Source of the DNA: Ampullaceana balthica
Lineage: Eukaryota > Mollusca > Gastropoda > Lymnaeidae
Reading direction: 5' to 3'
NCBI GenBank assembly: GCA_944989445.1
Contig: CALYLW010000989.1
Location: 1-64,000, forward strand
Length of the DNA stretch: 64,000 bases
The position numbers and the translations under genes were made by a program. The notes below the pieces were generated by a model. The model was not told where the DNA came from, ran no database searches, and saw nothing but the letters and a program-made list of their open reading frames with translations. Position 1 is the first letter of the stretch. Each line of letters opens with the position of its first letter. Below are positions 35,764 to 47,397 of this stretch, piece by piece.

Positions 35764-36184
35764 GCAAGTGATCTGGGGATCGTTTCTCAGTTGTGGAATT
35801 GTTTTTTCTTTCTTTTTTTTCTTTGTCTTTTTACACTCAATTTTAGGATACCGGAAATCAGTTATTTCTTCGTGTTCGGTTTTTTAATGTATATTCTTTT
35901 TGGCTGGGAAGGCCGATCCCGTAGTACAGACAAAGTATGTTAAAGGAACCAATGGACTATTTAGTTATAAGTTACAGTCTTATATTAGCGGATAGCAATC
36001 ATTTTATTTAAAGCAGGGGTCTACAAACTACGGCCCGCGAGGCCCTCTCATCCGGCCACTGGAGACCTTTTAATCTAATAATAATTAACCTTAAAACACT
36101 TTTTAAAAACTAGTCTTATATTAAAAATGCACTAATTTTCTACTTTTTAGTCTATGCATTTTACAGTAAGTACAAAGCCAGCTT

Positions 36185-37556
36185 ACCTTTTGACTATAAA
36201 TCCCTTATATATGAGACATAACTAAAAGTAGTGATTATGTTCAAACGCGACATTTACAGACTGAAACAGAATTATCTCCCCTGGTTTTTATCTCCCCTGG
36301 GTGCAGGGACGGTAGGGGGTGTGAACAGTGACGGTCGGCGTCAACGCGTGAACTGGGCACGTGAAAAAATTATAAACAAATAGTTGGACGGTTGGACGGA
36401 CGGTTCCGATTAAACTTACAAAGCAAGCTAATATAAGACTAGTAATAAAACAAACCCGTAAAAACAAAGTTTTTGACTATAAATCCCTTATATATGAGAC
36501 ATAACTAACAGTATTGATTATTTTCAAACATTTACAGACTGAATCTGTCTTAACACAAGTTTGCTTCATAACCCTAGGGGGGAGTGGTGGGTGGGAGGGG
36601 GAGAGGGGAAAAGTCTGGTCACCGATTCGCTTGACCAAGCTCAGAGTGACACGTAAAATGTAAACAAAAGCGCACCGTCGTTTCGTTGGGTCGCCTCAAT
36701 GCTCAAACTTTCACGTGGCAAAAAAACAATAACAAATCGTGAATTTAAATTACATACCTCATATAAGGATAAACTAAAAATGCATTAATTTAATTACGGT
36801 ACGTTCGATCGATCTGAAATTTTGATACGATGCATTGTTAGGTTAGACGGGTCCGTGTGCCAAATTTCAGTTCCATCGGATCATGGGAAGTGGGTCATTT
36901 TTTACTTCTGTTTTTCCGCCCGCCGAGCCCAAGACAGAGAGAGAGAGATGATGAGACGCCGGTGAAGTTAATATAAGGGATTTAATTAAACAACCCCGTA
37001 AAAACAAAGTTTTTGACTATAAATCCCTTATAGATGAGACATAACTAAAAGTATTGATTATATTCAAACATTTACAGACTGAATCTGTCTTAACTCAACT
37101 TTGCATCATAACCCTAGTGGGGGGGGGAGGGGTGGGTGGGGGGAGAGGGGAAAAGTCTGGTCACCGATTCGCTTGACCGAGCTCAGAGTGACACGTAAAA
37201 TGTAAACAAAAGCGCACCGTCGTTTCGTTGGGTCGCCTCAATGCTCAAACTTTCACGTGGCAAAAAAACAATAACAAATCGTGAATTAAAATTACATACC
37301 TCATATAAGGATAAACTAAAAATGCATTAATTTAATTACGGTACGTTCGATCGATCTGAAATTTTGATACGATGCATTGTTAGGTAAGACGGGTCCGTGT
37401 GCCAAATTTCAGTTCGATCGGATCATTGGAAGTGGGTCATTTTTGACTTTTGTTTTTCCGCCCGCCGAGCCCATGAGATGATGAGAGAGAGACAGAGAGA
37501 GAGACAGACAGACAGAGAGAGACGGCGGTGAAGTTAATATAAGGGATTTAAAAAGA
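36185..37556 (-). mobile_element. R1-family copies inside hAT-1, reverse orientation
   Basis: On the minus strand: one partial unit (to ~36240) then two close relatives of the 1-3320 array (near 36460-36985 and 36985-37555), with the same TCTCTG microsatellite, cacgtggc box and C-rich tract. Similarity to the left-end array is far higher than to the 50-53 kb copies, so the insertion is comparatively young. Confidence 0.88.
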
Positions 37557-37639
37557 TACTCTTTTACACGCTTTTATTTAACTCACACTGTTTGTATGTT
37601 GTATGTTGTATCCGTCAAATCTTGTAACGTAAAATTAAA

Positions 37640-37870
37640 CCACTTCTGATGGTCCTAGAGATCTCAAAATTTTACCACAGATAGATCTTGGATGACAATA
37701 CATTGTATCAAAATTTCAGATCGATCGAATGTGCCGTAATTAAATAAATGCATTTTTAGGTTTATCTTTATATATAATCTGTATCCGTGCTATTCTTGAC
37801 TTTCACGTGAATTTCACCGGTGCTGACCATCAGTCATCGGTGACCACATTCCAGGTGTTAAACAGCCCAG
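37640..37870 (+). mobile_element. Diverged R1 fragment
   Basis: Carries gtatcaaaatttcagatcga and atgcatttttaggtttatct in the R1 order, forward orientation. Ends not preserved. Confidence 0.65.
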
Positions 37871-37926
37871 TAATACGAAACTAAATCTAAATTGACATGA
37901 TAATACAAGAGGAACAACTGTAATTT

Positions 37927-38010
37927 GTGTAGCCTAGTTGGCCTAATTGTTAACGTAATGGATTTTCGACCTGGAGGTACTGGGTTCAATTTTCAGTTGG
38001 GGAAACTGTT
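37927..38010 (+). mobile_element. tRNA-like SINE head
   Basis: A box-A-like tagcctagttggcc is followed ~45 bases later by a box-B-like gggttcaattttc, the spacing of an internal RNA polymerase III promoter. The arms do not form a convincing cloverleaf, so I treat it as a SINE remnant, not a tRNA gene. Confidence 0.5.
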
Positions 38011-38183
38011 TTTTTTAAATACATAAATTTGTAATTAATATTTTAATATTCTATCTTTTTACCACTATCACATTTAAGTTATAGACAACGAAGTTTGACT
38101 AATTAAATTGAATTGATTATGTCGAAAAATTGATTTAAAAAATTTTGATACTAAAAAGTAGAAAATAAAATATTAAAGAAATC

Positions 38184-38566
38184 TTTTTTTTAAAAGCACA
38201 CGATTTTAATTACATATAGAAAGTGCACTAAAAAGAAGAAAATAAAAATTTTCAATCCGTGAACCTATCGACTGCACATAAAAGCGTGGGGCCCTCATCA
38301 CAACTCGCTATCATGCACAAGGCTGCGAAACATAAATACAAATTTATATGAATATTAATAAACATTTAAAGTTTCACAACTTTGATCATATACATGCTAC
38401 TATCATATTAATTAGAAAAATTTATCTATATGCAAAAGAGTAGTTGCAATAAGAAATGATTTGTGATGGGCGCACGCTTTTATGTTCACGGATTGAAATT
38501 TTTTATTTTCTTCTTTTTAGTGCAACTTTCTATATGTAAATAAAAGCGTGTGCTTTAAAAAAAAAT
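38184..38566. mobile_element. Foldback element with ~80-bp terminal inverted repeats
   Basis: The left arm aaaagcacacgattttaatt... continues through catatagaaagtgcacta and aagaagaaaataaaa. The right arm carries the reverse complement, ending aaaagcgtgtgcttt. The loop is ~200 bp. It lies within hAT-1 and has no coding capacity. Confidence 0.75.
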
Positions 38567-38769
38567 GTGTTTAAATATTTTATTTACATGTAGTTTACCA
38601 CAAAACTGTGTGTAGTCGGCCCCCAAACTGCTGTTTGATAGTTAATGCGCCCTCCGGCAGAAAAGTTTGGAGACCCCTGATTTAAAGGGACGCTGGCTGC
38701 ATAGGGCCCCAGTATGAATTACAGCCAGGGGCCCCGTGCTGTCTTAATCCTCCCCTGCCTCCCCCTCCC

Positions 38770-39044
38770 CCCACACCAGCTGCCCATCACAGGTAGACCA
38801 GGTGACGTGATCAGAACACACCACGCCGTCGTCTGTTTATTCCTGTTGTCGCTGTCTGCTGCAACACCTTGATTTGATCACGACCACAGGTGAGCCCCGA
38901 ACTTAAGTAGAGTCCAGGATATTAGTCCCAGGTAGACTCTACAGCTTTGACCACAGGTAGGGCCCACATGGCTCAGGTAGAACAAGTAGAGTCCCTAACT
39001 TAAGATACAGGCAGACTCTCCTAGCTGGTACTCAGGTCATTGTC
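38770..39044. other. Unassigned sequence with loose caggtaga motifs
   Basis: Repeated but irregular caggtag/acaggta motifs grade into the next array. No gene. Confidence 0.55.
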
Positions 39045-39340
39045 ATAATCTTGGCCACAGGTAATTTCCATAATCTTGTACACAGGTTATTACCATAATC
39101 TTGTACACAGTTTATTACCATAATCTTGTACACAGTTTATTACCATAATCGTGTACATAGGTAATTTCCATAATCTTGGCCACAGGTTAATACCATAATC
39201 TTGTACACAGGTTATTACCATAATGTTGTACATAGGTAATTACCATTATCTTGGCCTCAGATAGATACCAAAATCTCTTCCACAGGATAATACCATAATC
39301 TTTGCCGCGGACACCTACCATCTTGGATACAGGTATTTAC
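39045..39340. repeat. ~25-bp degenerate minisatellite, ~12 copies
   Basis: Core ccataatcttgtacacaggt; copies diverge toward the right. Confidence 0.85.
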
Positions 39341-39346
39341 CATAAT

Positions 39347-40762
39347 CATGACAACTGAGTAGACACTACGTGACAACTGAGATGACACTCCGTGACAACT
39401 GAGATGACACTCCGTGACAACTGAGATGACACTCCGTGACAACTGAGATGACACTCCGTGACAACTGAGATGACACTCCGTGACAACTGAGATGACACTC
39501 CGTGACAACTGAGATGACACTCCGTGACAACTGAGATGACACTCCGTGACAACTGAGATGACACTCCGTGACAACTGAGATGACACTCCGTGACAACTGA
39601 GTTGACACTCCGTGACTACTGAGATGACACTCCGTGACAACTGAGTTGACACTCCGTGACAACTGAGATGACACTCCGTGACAACTGAGATGACACTCCG
39701 TGACAACTGAGATGACACTCCGTGACAACTGAGATGACACTCCGTGACAACTGAGTTGACACTCCGTGACTACTGAGATGACACTCCGTGACAACTGAGT
39801 AGACACTACGTGACAACTGAGATGACACTCCGTGACTACTGAGATGACACTCCGTGACAACTGAGTTGACACTCCGTGACAACTGAGATGACACTCCGTG
39901 ACAACTGAGATGACACTCCGTGACAACTGAGATGACACTCCATGCCAACTGAGATGACACTCCGTGACAACTGAGATGACACTCCGTGACAACTGAGATG
40001 ACACTCCATGCCAACTGAGATGACACTCCATGCCAACTGAGATGACACTCCGTGACAACTGAGATGACACTCCGTGACAACTGAGATGACACTCCATGCC
40101 AACTGAGATGACACTCCATGCCAACTGAGATGACACTCCATGCCAACTGAGATGACACTCCATGCCAACTGAGATGACACTCCGTGACAACTGAGATGAC
40201 ACTCCGTGACAACTGAGATGACACTCCATGCCAACTGAGATGACACTCCATGCCAACTGAGATGACACTCCATGCCAACTGAGATGACACTCCATGCCAA
40301 CTGAGATGACACTCCATGCCAACTGAGATGACACTCCGTGACAACTGAGATGACACTCCGTGACAACTGAGATGACACTCCATGCCAACTGAGATGACAC
40401 TCCGTGACAACTGAGATGACACTCCGTGACAACTGAGATGACACTCCATGCCAACTGAGATGACACTCCATGCCAACTGAGATGACACTCCGTGACAACT
40501 GAGATGACACTCCGTGACAACTGAGATGACACTCCATGCCAACTGAGATGACACTCCATGCCAACTGAGATGACACTCCGTGACAACTGAGATGACACTC
40601 CGTGACTACTGAGATGACACTCCGTGACAACTGAGATGACACTCCATGCCAACTGAGATGACACTCCGTGACAACTGAGATGACACTCCGTGACTACTGA
40701 GATGACACTACGTGACAACTGAGATGACAGTCCGTGACAACTGAGATGACACTACGTGACAA
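39347..40762. repeat. 22-bp minisatellite, ~64 copies, two interspersed variants
   Basis: Unit gagatgacactccgtgacaa plus ct. A second variant with ccatgccaact appears only from ~39935 and alternates with the first in runs, while the left third is almost pure first type. Minus frames up to 450 residues are repeat-derived. Confidence 0.95.
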
Positions 40763-41127
40763 GTGACGACTTGTTAGAAATGTTCACACCTTTTAGTATC
40801 CATGCAACAATCATCGGCTTGTCAAACTTTCTAAGGGGACCCCTTGTAGTCTTAGCGGGAATCACTGATAAATTAAAACATTTGCCGTGGGAGAACACTC
40901 AGTGGCGTAACTGAAACCATGTTGGCAGAAACAACTTTCCCGTTTCTTGTCGGCCTGGAGCCCCTGAGAAAACTTCATGTGTTCAGTAAGACCGTCACTG
41001 TGGCCTTATGCCGGGTACCGCCTCGCTCACTCTGAAATAGTTGACCTCTGACCCCCACAACACACATTATCCGTTTAGTTAGAGGCTTCAGATGAACTTG
41101 GAAATTCCCAAAACTTTCATTACGAGC
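40763..41127. other. Single-copy sequence upstream of the promoter-like cluster
   Basis: No repeats or transposon ends recognised and no convincing frame. Possibly upstream or transcribed flank of the cluster at 41131. Confidence 0.5.
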
Positions 41128-41130
41128 TAC

Positions 41131-41207
41131 CGCGCATGCGCGACGTGGTCACGTGGCCTCACGTGCAGCGATAAGACGACATGTTATGCGCACACTAGCA
41201 CTTCCGG
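41131..41207. promoter_or_regulatory. Promoter-like cluster: NRF1 site, two E-boxes, ETS site
   Basis: Within 77 bp are a perfect palindromic NRF1-type site (cgcgcatgcgcg, 41131-41142), CACGTG E-boxes at 41150-41155 and 41160-41165, and an ETS-type acttccgg at 41200-41207, in CpG-rich sequence. These motifs co-occur in animal housekeeping promoters (established knowledge). Promoter function and the direction of transcription are inference; no TATA box or coding exon was identified beside it. Confidence 0.45.
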
Positions 41208-41209
41208 TG

Positions 41210-41850
41210 CTCGCACGCGGACTTAGTTTCTATCCAGATGGATTTTGTTCCAGACCGGGCCCCGCCCTCATCGTATTTTATCTGCGCCTGGGGACCCCCC
41301 CCCACCCTCCCTTGGGGTTCTGGTTCCCAGTTCAGTCATGCGATTTGCCTCTTTGAACCCCCCCCCCTTTTTTTTCTTCTTTTTTTTTACCACCAGCGTT
41401 TTCATTATCGGGATTTTAAAACTTTTTTTCCTCTCGCTTCCCGCTCGAGTTTTCCTCGTCAATCCTTATTCCGCACCTCCCACATCTCGCGCCAGACCTC
41501 CTGTATGTCTGTCTGTACGGTGGTCTGCTTGTCATCAAATTCAGCTCAGAGACAGACCTTGCTGGCCTTCGTTAACCCTTCCCCCCCCCAATCCACGCTT
41601 CCCGCCCCCAGCCCTCCCCCCCCCCAAGCTCTTGGCCTCGGGACACTGGTCTCCGTGCGACGGTTCTCAAAACCAGTACGTCGTCTCGCTATCCGGAAAT
41701 TAAAAATCTCCTGTCATTAAATAAAATAAATACGGTATTTTCCAGAGCTCATAATATAATTATTTATTGTTAGAACATTGACAAGTCTGAAGTCAAATAA
41801 AAAAATCTTTGACCATGACGTTAAATAACTTAAGTGTTGGTGTGGGGTGC
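41210..41850. other. C/T-rich single-copy region
   Basis: Has polypyrimidine runs near 41360-41390 and 41580-41635. Two overlapping ~150-codon plus frames (41238-41720) exist only because T/C-rich sequence lacks stops; residues are low complexity (P, F, S). Could be transcribed leader sequence if the adjacent cluster is a promoter. Confidence 0.45.
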
Positions 41851-42930
41851 GAATGTGGCGCATAACGTGTCACCATCACTGAGGGCCAAATGTGGCGCAT
41901 AACGTGTCACCATTACCGAGGGCCAAATGTGGCACATAACGTGTCACCATCACTGAGGGCAAAATGTGGCGCATAACATGTCACCATCACTGAGGGCCAA
42001 AAGTGGCGCATAACGTGTCACCATCACTGAGGGCCAAATGTGGCACATAACGTGTCACCATCACTGAGGGCCAAATGTGGCACATAACGTGTCACCATCA
42101 CTGATTGCCAAATGTGGCGCATAACATGTCACCATCACTGAGGGCCAAATGTGGCGCATAACGTGTCACCATCACTGAGGGCCAAATGTGGCACATAACG
42201 TGTCACCATCACTGAGGGCCAAATGTGGCACATAACGTGTCACCATTACCGAGGGCCAAATGTGGCGCATAACGTGTCACCATCACCGAGGGACAAATGT
42301 GGCGCATAACGTGTCACCATCACTGAGGGCCAAATGTGGCGCATAACGTGTCACCATCACTGAGGGCCAAATGTGGCGCATAACGTGTCATCATCACCGA
42401 GGGCAAAATGTGGCGCATAACTTGTCACCATCACTGAGGGCCAAATGTGGCGCATAACGTGTCACCATCACCGAGGGCCAAATGTGGCGCATAACGTGTC
42501 ACCATCACTGAGGGCCAAATGTGGCACATAACGTGTCACCATCACCGAGGGCCAAATGTGGCGCATAACGTGTCACCATCACTGAGGGCCAAATGTGGCG
42601 CATAACGTGTCACCATCACTGAGGGCCAAATGTGGCACATAACGTGTCACCATCACCGAGGGCCAAATGTGGCACATAACGTGTCACCATCACTGAGGGC
42701 CAAATGTGGCGCATAACGTGTCACCATTACCGAGGGCCAAATGTGGCACATAACGTGTCACCATCACCGAGGGCCAAATGTGGCGCATAACGTGTCACCA
42801 TCACTGAGGGCCAAATGTGGCGCAATAACGTGTCACCATTACCGAGGGCCAAATGTGGCACATAACGTGTCACCATCACCGAGGGCCAAATGTGGCGCAT
42901 AACGTGTCACCATCACTGAGGGCCAAATGT
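41851..42930. repeat. 37-bp minisatellite, ~29 copies
   Basis: Core aaatgtggcgcataacgtgt then caccatcactgagggcc, with cacata and accgag variants. One copy (near 42825) has an extra base. The unit is rich in stops in some frames, so no long frames occur. Confidence 0.95.
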
Positions 42931-43019
42931 TATCATCTTCATTATTTAAAGCTCAGACTACAAGTAGAAATAAATAGACTAACACGGGACAAGGGAAACT
43001 GAAGTAAGCCCCCGCTTTA

Positions 43020-43340
43020 ACAAACACACTGCCACACACTCACACACACACACACTGCCACGTACTCACACACGCTGCCACACACACACAGAAACACTTC
43101 AACACACATACCGCCATCCACACACTGATCGCCACACACACACACTGCCGCCACACACACACTCACACACACACACAGCCACCACACACACACACTGCCA
43201 TATACACACATACCGCCACACACACACACACACTCATATTACCATATGCACCCTGCCACTCACACACCCACACACTCATATTGCCATGTGCACCCTGCCA
43301 CTCACACACCCACACACTCATATTGCCATAAACACGCACA
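43020..43340. repeat. (CA)n-rich cryptic repeat
   Basis: Irregular cacacacactgccacacaca runs. Toward the right a ~50-bp segment (gccactcacacacccacaca) is repeated twice. 42931-43019 and 43341-43440 hold nothing recognisable. Confidence 0.85.
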
Positions 43341-43440
43341 CAGACTTCTAAATCCCGTAGTATACCTGATTAAACTGACGTCATCTCAATCTCACCAAAA
43401 TAATGTGTTAAAATAGTCCGAGGAAAAGGAATATGAGAAG

Positions 43441-43855
43441 CCCTCACCAATACCCCGGCCACCCTCACCAATACCCGACCGCCCTCACCAATACCCGACC
43501 GCCCTCACCAATACCCGACCGCCCTCACCAATACCCGACCGCCCTCACCAATACCCGACCGCCCTCACCAATACCCCGACCACCCTCACCAATACCCCGG
43601 CCACCCTCACCAATACCCCGGCCACCCTCACCAACACCCCGTCGCCCTCCCCAATACCCGACCGCCCTCACCAATACCCTACCGCCCTCACCAATACCCG
43701 ACCACCCTCACCAATACCCGACCGCCCTCACCAATACCCCGGCCGCCCTCACCAATACCCCGGCCGCCCTCCCCAATACCCCGGCCGCCCTCCCCAATAC
43801 CCCGACCGCCCTCACCAATACCCCGGCCGCCCTCACCAATACCCGACCGCACTCA
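43441..43855. repeat. 20/21-bp minisatellite, ~20 copies
   Basis: Unit aatacccgaccgccctcacc, with ccccgg and ctcccc variants; length alternates by one C. The 214-residue proline-rich frame is repeat-derived. Confidence 0.93.
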
Positions 43856-44330
43856 CTTTGCCCTCAGCCATCAAGACCCTCGGAAACCTCACTAACGACC
43901 TATGCCCCATCCCCCGCCTCCAATATTCGTCCCCCCGCCCCGCTCCCCAAGCCGCAGACTCCCACCCAACCCCGGCCGTCGATTCTCACCCTCACCCTGC
44001 ACGCCGATCTTGCCCTCCCCCCACCAGCCCGCCCCCGCCACCCCCAGCAGTACTCTGCCACCACCCGATTGCTGTAGAGTTGAGGCGTAGGGCAAGCATG
44101 AGTGCACAGAGCAGCTCACGCGGTTAATGCAACTTGCATTTCACATTAATTTTCCGGGGATGTTTGGAATGGGCTTAAAAGCGTTTGGTCCGCCCCTGGA
44201 TAGGGTTGCTTAAACAGACCTTGAAAAAAGAGCCCTCGCCTGGGCCTCCCTTCAGATATTTTAATAGCCTCCTCTTCATTCTCCACCACACAATGCGAAA
44301 ATCAAGGGGGAAAACCCTAATCAGATAAGA
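43856..44330. other. C-rich then unassigned sequence
   Basis: 43900-44060 is strongly C-rich. The short frames there on both strands are composition artefacts. Nothing identified after it. Confidence 0.55.
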
Positions 44331-44332
44331 TG

Positions 44333-44628
44333 AACAACACACTAACCAACACAGTACATGACAAACTAACCAACATACTAACTAACACACTGCCTAACAC
44401 ACTATCCAACACACTGCCTGACACAATAAACAACACACTAACCAACACACTAACCAACACACTAACCAACACACTGTATGACACACTAACCAACACACTG
44501 CCTGACACACTAACCAACACACTGCCTGACGCACTAACCAACACACTGACTGCCACTCTGTCTGAGACACTAACCAACTCACTGTATGACACACTAACTA
44601 ACACACGGACGCACTGCCTAACACGCTA
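44333..44628. repeat. 12/24-bp minisatellite
   Basis: acacactaaccaacacactg followed by cctg, many copies with base substitutions. A short ctagttagt repeat follows at 44625-44725. Confidence 0.9.
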
Positions 44629-44734
44629 GTCTAGTTAGTCTAGACTCTAGTATATTTGTTGTAGTTATTCTAGTTAGTCTAGTTAGTTAATCTAGCTTTT
44701 CTAAGCATTCTAGTTAGTCATCTAAGACACCAAT

Positions 44735-44804
44735 GACGTCAATACAACGTCAACCACCACACCAGTGACGTCAATACAACGTCAACCACCACACCAGTGA
44801 CGTG
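44735..44804. repeat. 32-bp tandem repeat, 2 copies
   Basis: gacgtcaatacaacgtcaac and the following 12 bases are repeated at 44735 and 44767; a third gacgt starts at 44799. Confidence 0.9.
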
Positions 44805-44909
44805 AGCTTCAGTCAGTCAGATAAACTTGATGTCGCCATATCTATAGCTCATTTTCTATATAACATCATTTTCCGAGGGGCGTGTGTTTAGTACTCATAC
44901 GATGTCACG

Positions 44910-45186
44910 TGATGTCACGAGACAGAGACACACAGCTTGAGGGACGAGGCAGAGGATGTGTCACAGAGACACACACCGTGGGGCGCGAGACAGAGGATGT
45001 GTCACTGAGACACATACCGTGGGGCACGAGACAGAGGATGTGTCACTGAGACACACACCGTGGGGCACGAGACAGAGGATGTGTCACTGAGACACACACC
45101 GTGGGGCGCGAGACAGAGGATGTGTCACTGAGACACACACCGTGGGGCACGAGACAGAGGATGTGTCACTGCGACACACACCTTGG
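44910..45186. repeat. 41-bp minisatellite, ~6.5 copies
   Basis: Core cagaggatgtgtcactgaga then cacacaccgtggggcacgaga. Confidence 0.95.
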
Positions 45187-45260
45187 GGTTTTCTGTCTTC
45201 TCCGTCACCGGAAGTTCAAATTAAATAATCTCTTCACTCAACTCATATTCTAGAATGTAG

Positions 45261-45776
45261 CAGAATACTACTAAACGTATAGTCTGTGTAGTTATCATTA
45301 CCAGAATACTACTAAACGTATAGTCTGTATAGTTATCATTACCAGAATACTACTAAATGTATAGTCTGTATAGTTATCATTACCAGAATACTACTAAACG
45401 TATAGTCTGTATAGTTATCATTACCAGAATACTACTAAACGTATAGTCTGTATAGTTATCATTACCAGAATACTACTAAACGTATAGTCTGTATAGTTAT
45501 CATTACCAGAATACTTCTAAATGTATAGTCTGTATAGTTATCATTACCAGAATACTACTAAACGTATAGTCTGTATAGTTATCATTACCAGAATACTACT
45601 AAACGTATAGTCTGTATAGTTATCATTACCAGAATACTACTAAATGTATAGTCTGTATAGTTATCATTACCAGAATACTACTAAACGTATAGTCTGTATA
45701 GTTATCATTACCAGAATACTACTAAACGTATAGTCTGTATAGTTATCATTACCAGAATACTACTAAAAAAATTAAA
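45261..45776. repeat. 41-bp minisatellite, ~12.5 copies, with an inverted fragment after it
   Basis: Core cgtatagtctgtatagttat then cattaccagaatactactaaa. Directly after the array, 45779-45800 reads acaactatacagactatacg, the reverse complement of part of the unit, so the array ends in a short hairpin arrangement. Confidence 0.95.
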
Positions 45777-45803
45777 TGACAACTATACAGACTATACGTT
45801 AAC

Positions 45804-46345
45804 ACTCAATGTTACAGACGTAGAGAATAGTCACAGACGGGCGCAGGGTAGTGTACGCAGCTAGCGCTGTGTTCCAAAGGGACGGCACCCACCTTTAGAA
45901 AGCCACGCACTGGTCTCCCCTTGAACACTATCGGTTTTAAAATAAATCTTCGCGCCTAATCTAAACACCAGCTTGAAGCTGCAGCTCGTAGGCGGCGGGC
46001 TAACAGATGCAGATGGCAGGCGGCTCGAAGGCCTGGCGAGGGGAAATAAGACAACCTACAATTACGGGCGGAGAACGAGGGAGTTTCAAAAGTTACACAA
46101 TTTGAGGTGAATTTTACCTTCAGTATCGTTTTATTTTTACGGAGATGAAAGTTTTTTTGTTTTTTTTAAAGTGGGCAAAACACTAAAGACGAGTCTCAAG
46201 TTGCAAGGCCGTTTAGGCCATTGTACGGCTGTTTCACCATTTTATTCAACGCATACACCTGTGGGTGTGCGGGCTGTGGGCCAGGAAATTTGTGCAGTAA
46301 ATTTAACTTTTGGATTAACCAGAGAGATGAAACTTGGCACACGTG
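45804..46345. other. Unassigned single-copy sequence
   Basis: No repeats recognised. A 100-codon frame at 46171-46473 (+) starts here but its second half is the next array; its first half has no recognisable domain. Confidence 0.5.
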
Positions 46346-46349
46346 GTGG

Positions 46350-46467
46350 TGACGTACTCATCGGTAGTGACGTACTCATCGGTTGTGACGTACTCATCGT
46401 TGGTGACATACTCATCGGTTGTGACGTACTCATCGGTAGTGACGTACTCATCGTTGGTGACGATACA
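46350..46467. repeat. 18-bp minisatellite, ~6 copies
   Basis: Unit gacgtactcatcggttgt, with gttggt and ggtagt variants. Confidence 0.93.
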
Positions 46468-46551
46468 CGATAATGACGTTTTAAAAATTCCAGTAGGTTA
46501 TATTGTTCTCAAAATAAGTTGTCTTTGATTGAACCACTTTTTCTTTCGATT

Positions 46552-46648
46552 TCACAATCAAGTTCAGACCACCATCAAGTTCCGACCACAATCAAGTTCA
46601 GACCACCATCAAGTTCCGACCACAATCAAGTTCAGACCACCATCAAGT
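46552..46648. repeat. 17-bp tandem repeat, ~6 copies
   Basis: Alternating accaccatcaagttcag and accacaatcaagttcag, also attc/ttcc variants. Confidence 0.9.
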
Positions 46649-46654
46649 AGTCCG

Positions 46655-47397
46655 ACGTCGTGACTGGTCGTTGGATGGCAAAGAGAATTTGACTCATCTT
46701 GACATACCTCTCACATGCCCCTGGCACGAGTACACCGGTGCCTCACATGCCCTGCACGTGCCCTCGCATGCTCCTTGCATGCTCACAGACGTCCAATGAT
46801 AGTCAGATGGGAATAGGCACGAAAAGCGTCGCGGCATGGGACGGAGCCTTTTACAGCGCATTCCACGTTCTCGCGTTCGAAATCCTCTCTACACATGCTC
46901 GCATGTTTCATGGTGTCCATTGACAATATAGATCCACATTTGGATAGAAGTGGGTACGACTGCAATCAGTTTGTGTGGACCAGATTTGGCAAGCTCGGCT
47001 CAAGATCTTCCAAACACTGGAATTTCTCAGTGATTCTGATTTCAGAAAAAATGACTTCTTCAAATGCAACTTTTGCAAACCCGTATCTGTAAAATGTAAT
47101 AAAAATGTCGAACATCAGATCAGATTATTCGATTTTTAATAAAACAGAAAATTTCAATAATATAGAAAAGTTTAAGAATATAACACGGAAACGTGTCTTC
47201 AAATGAAAGTTATGGTCAAATGTAAACTACAAATAAGAAATATATCATTGTCATCTTGAACACGTTAAGTACAATTTGTGCAGTTTCATTGGATATGAGA
47301 GTACTTTTAAAGAGGTAACTGTATTTAAGTGAAGGTCACTGTATTTAAGTGAAGGCCACTGTATATTCATGAAGTGGTTTCTGTGAAACTATTTAAG
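46655..47397. other. Unassigned sequence with short duplications
   Basis: ctcacatgcccc/ctcgcatgctcc-type near-repeats occur at 46710-46795, and a 20-bp pair gtatttaagtgaaggtcact at 47320-47360. Otherwise A/T-rich; no gene supported. Confidence 0.55.

Larger units (their letters stand above)
36014..38679. mobile_element. hAT-1 element enlarged to ~2.7 kb, inserted in X, perfect 8-bp target duplication
   Basis: Flanked by atttaaag at 36006-36013 and 38680-38687. Ends are caggggtctacaaacta and, inward from the right, caggggtctccaaact; subterminal sequences match the 199-bp hAT-1 at 15272-15470 in reverse orientation. About 2.4 kb of R1 copies, a tRNA-like unit and a foldback element occupy its centre. 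No transposase frame. Confidence 0.93.
35305..38757 (+). mobile_element. Element X, copy 1, interrupted by hAT-1
   Basis: Left part 35305-36013 and right part 38680-38757 together match, in reverse complement, the uninterrupted copy at 58035-58640 (shared: cggattaaggggg, atgatttaggg, tttgcatgaatcc, actcaattttagga, ccaatggactatttagt). The last 16 bases, read inward, are caggggaggattaaga. The element is hAT-like and non-autonomous. Its own target duplication is not clear at this copy. Confidence 0.85.

Noticed and set aside
39366..40718. 450-residue minus-strand frame
   Set aside because: Direct translation of the 22-bp array; three units give a 22-residue period.
41238..41720. Two overlapping ~150-codon plus frames next to the promoter-like cluster
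   Set aside because: Pyrimidine-rich sequence devoid of stops; low-complexity Pro/Phe/Ser content in both frames.
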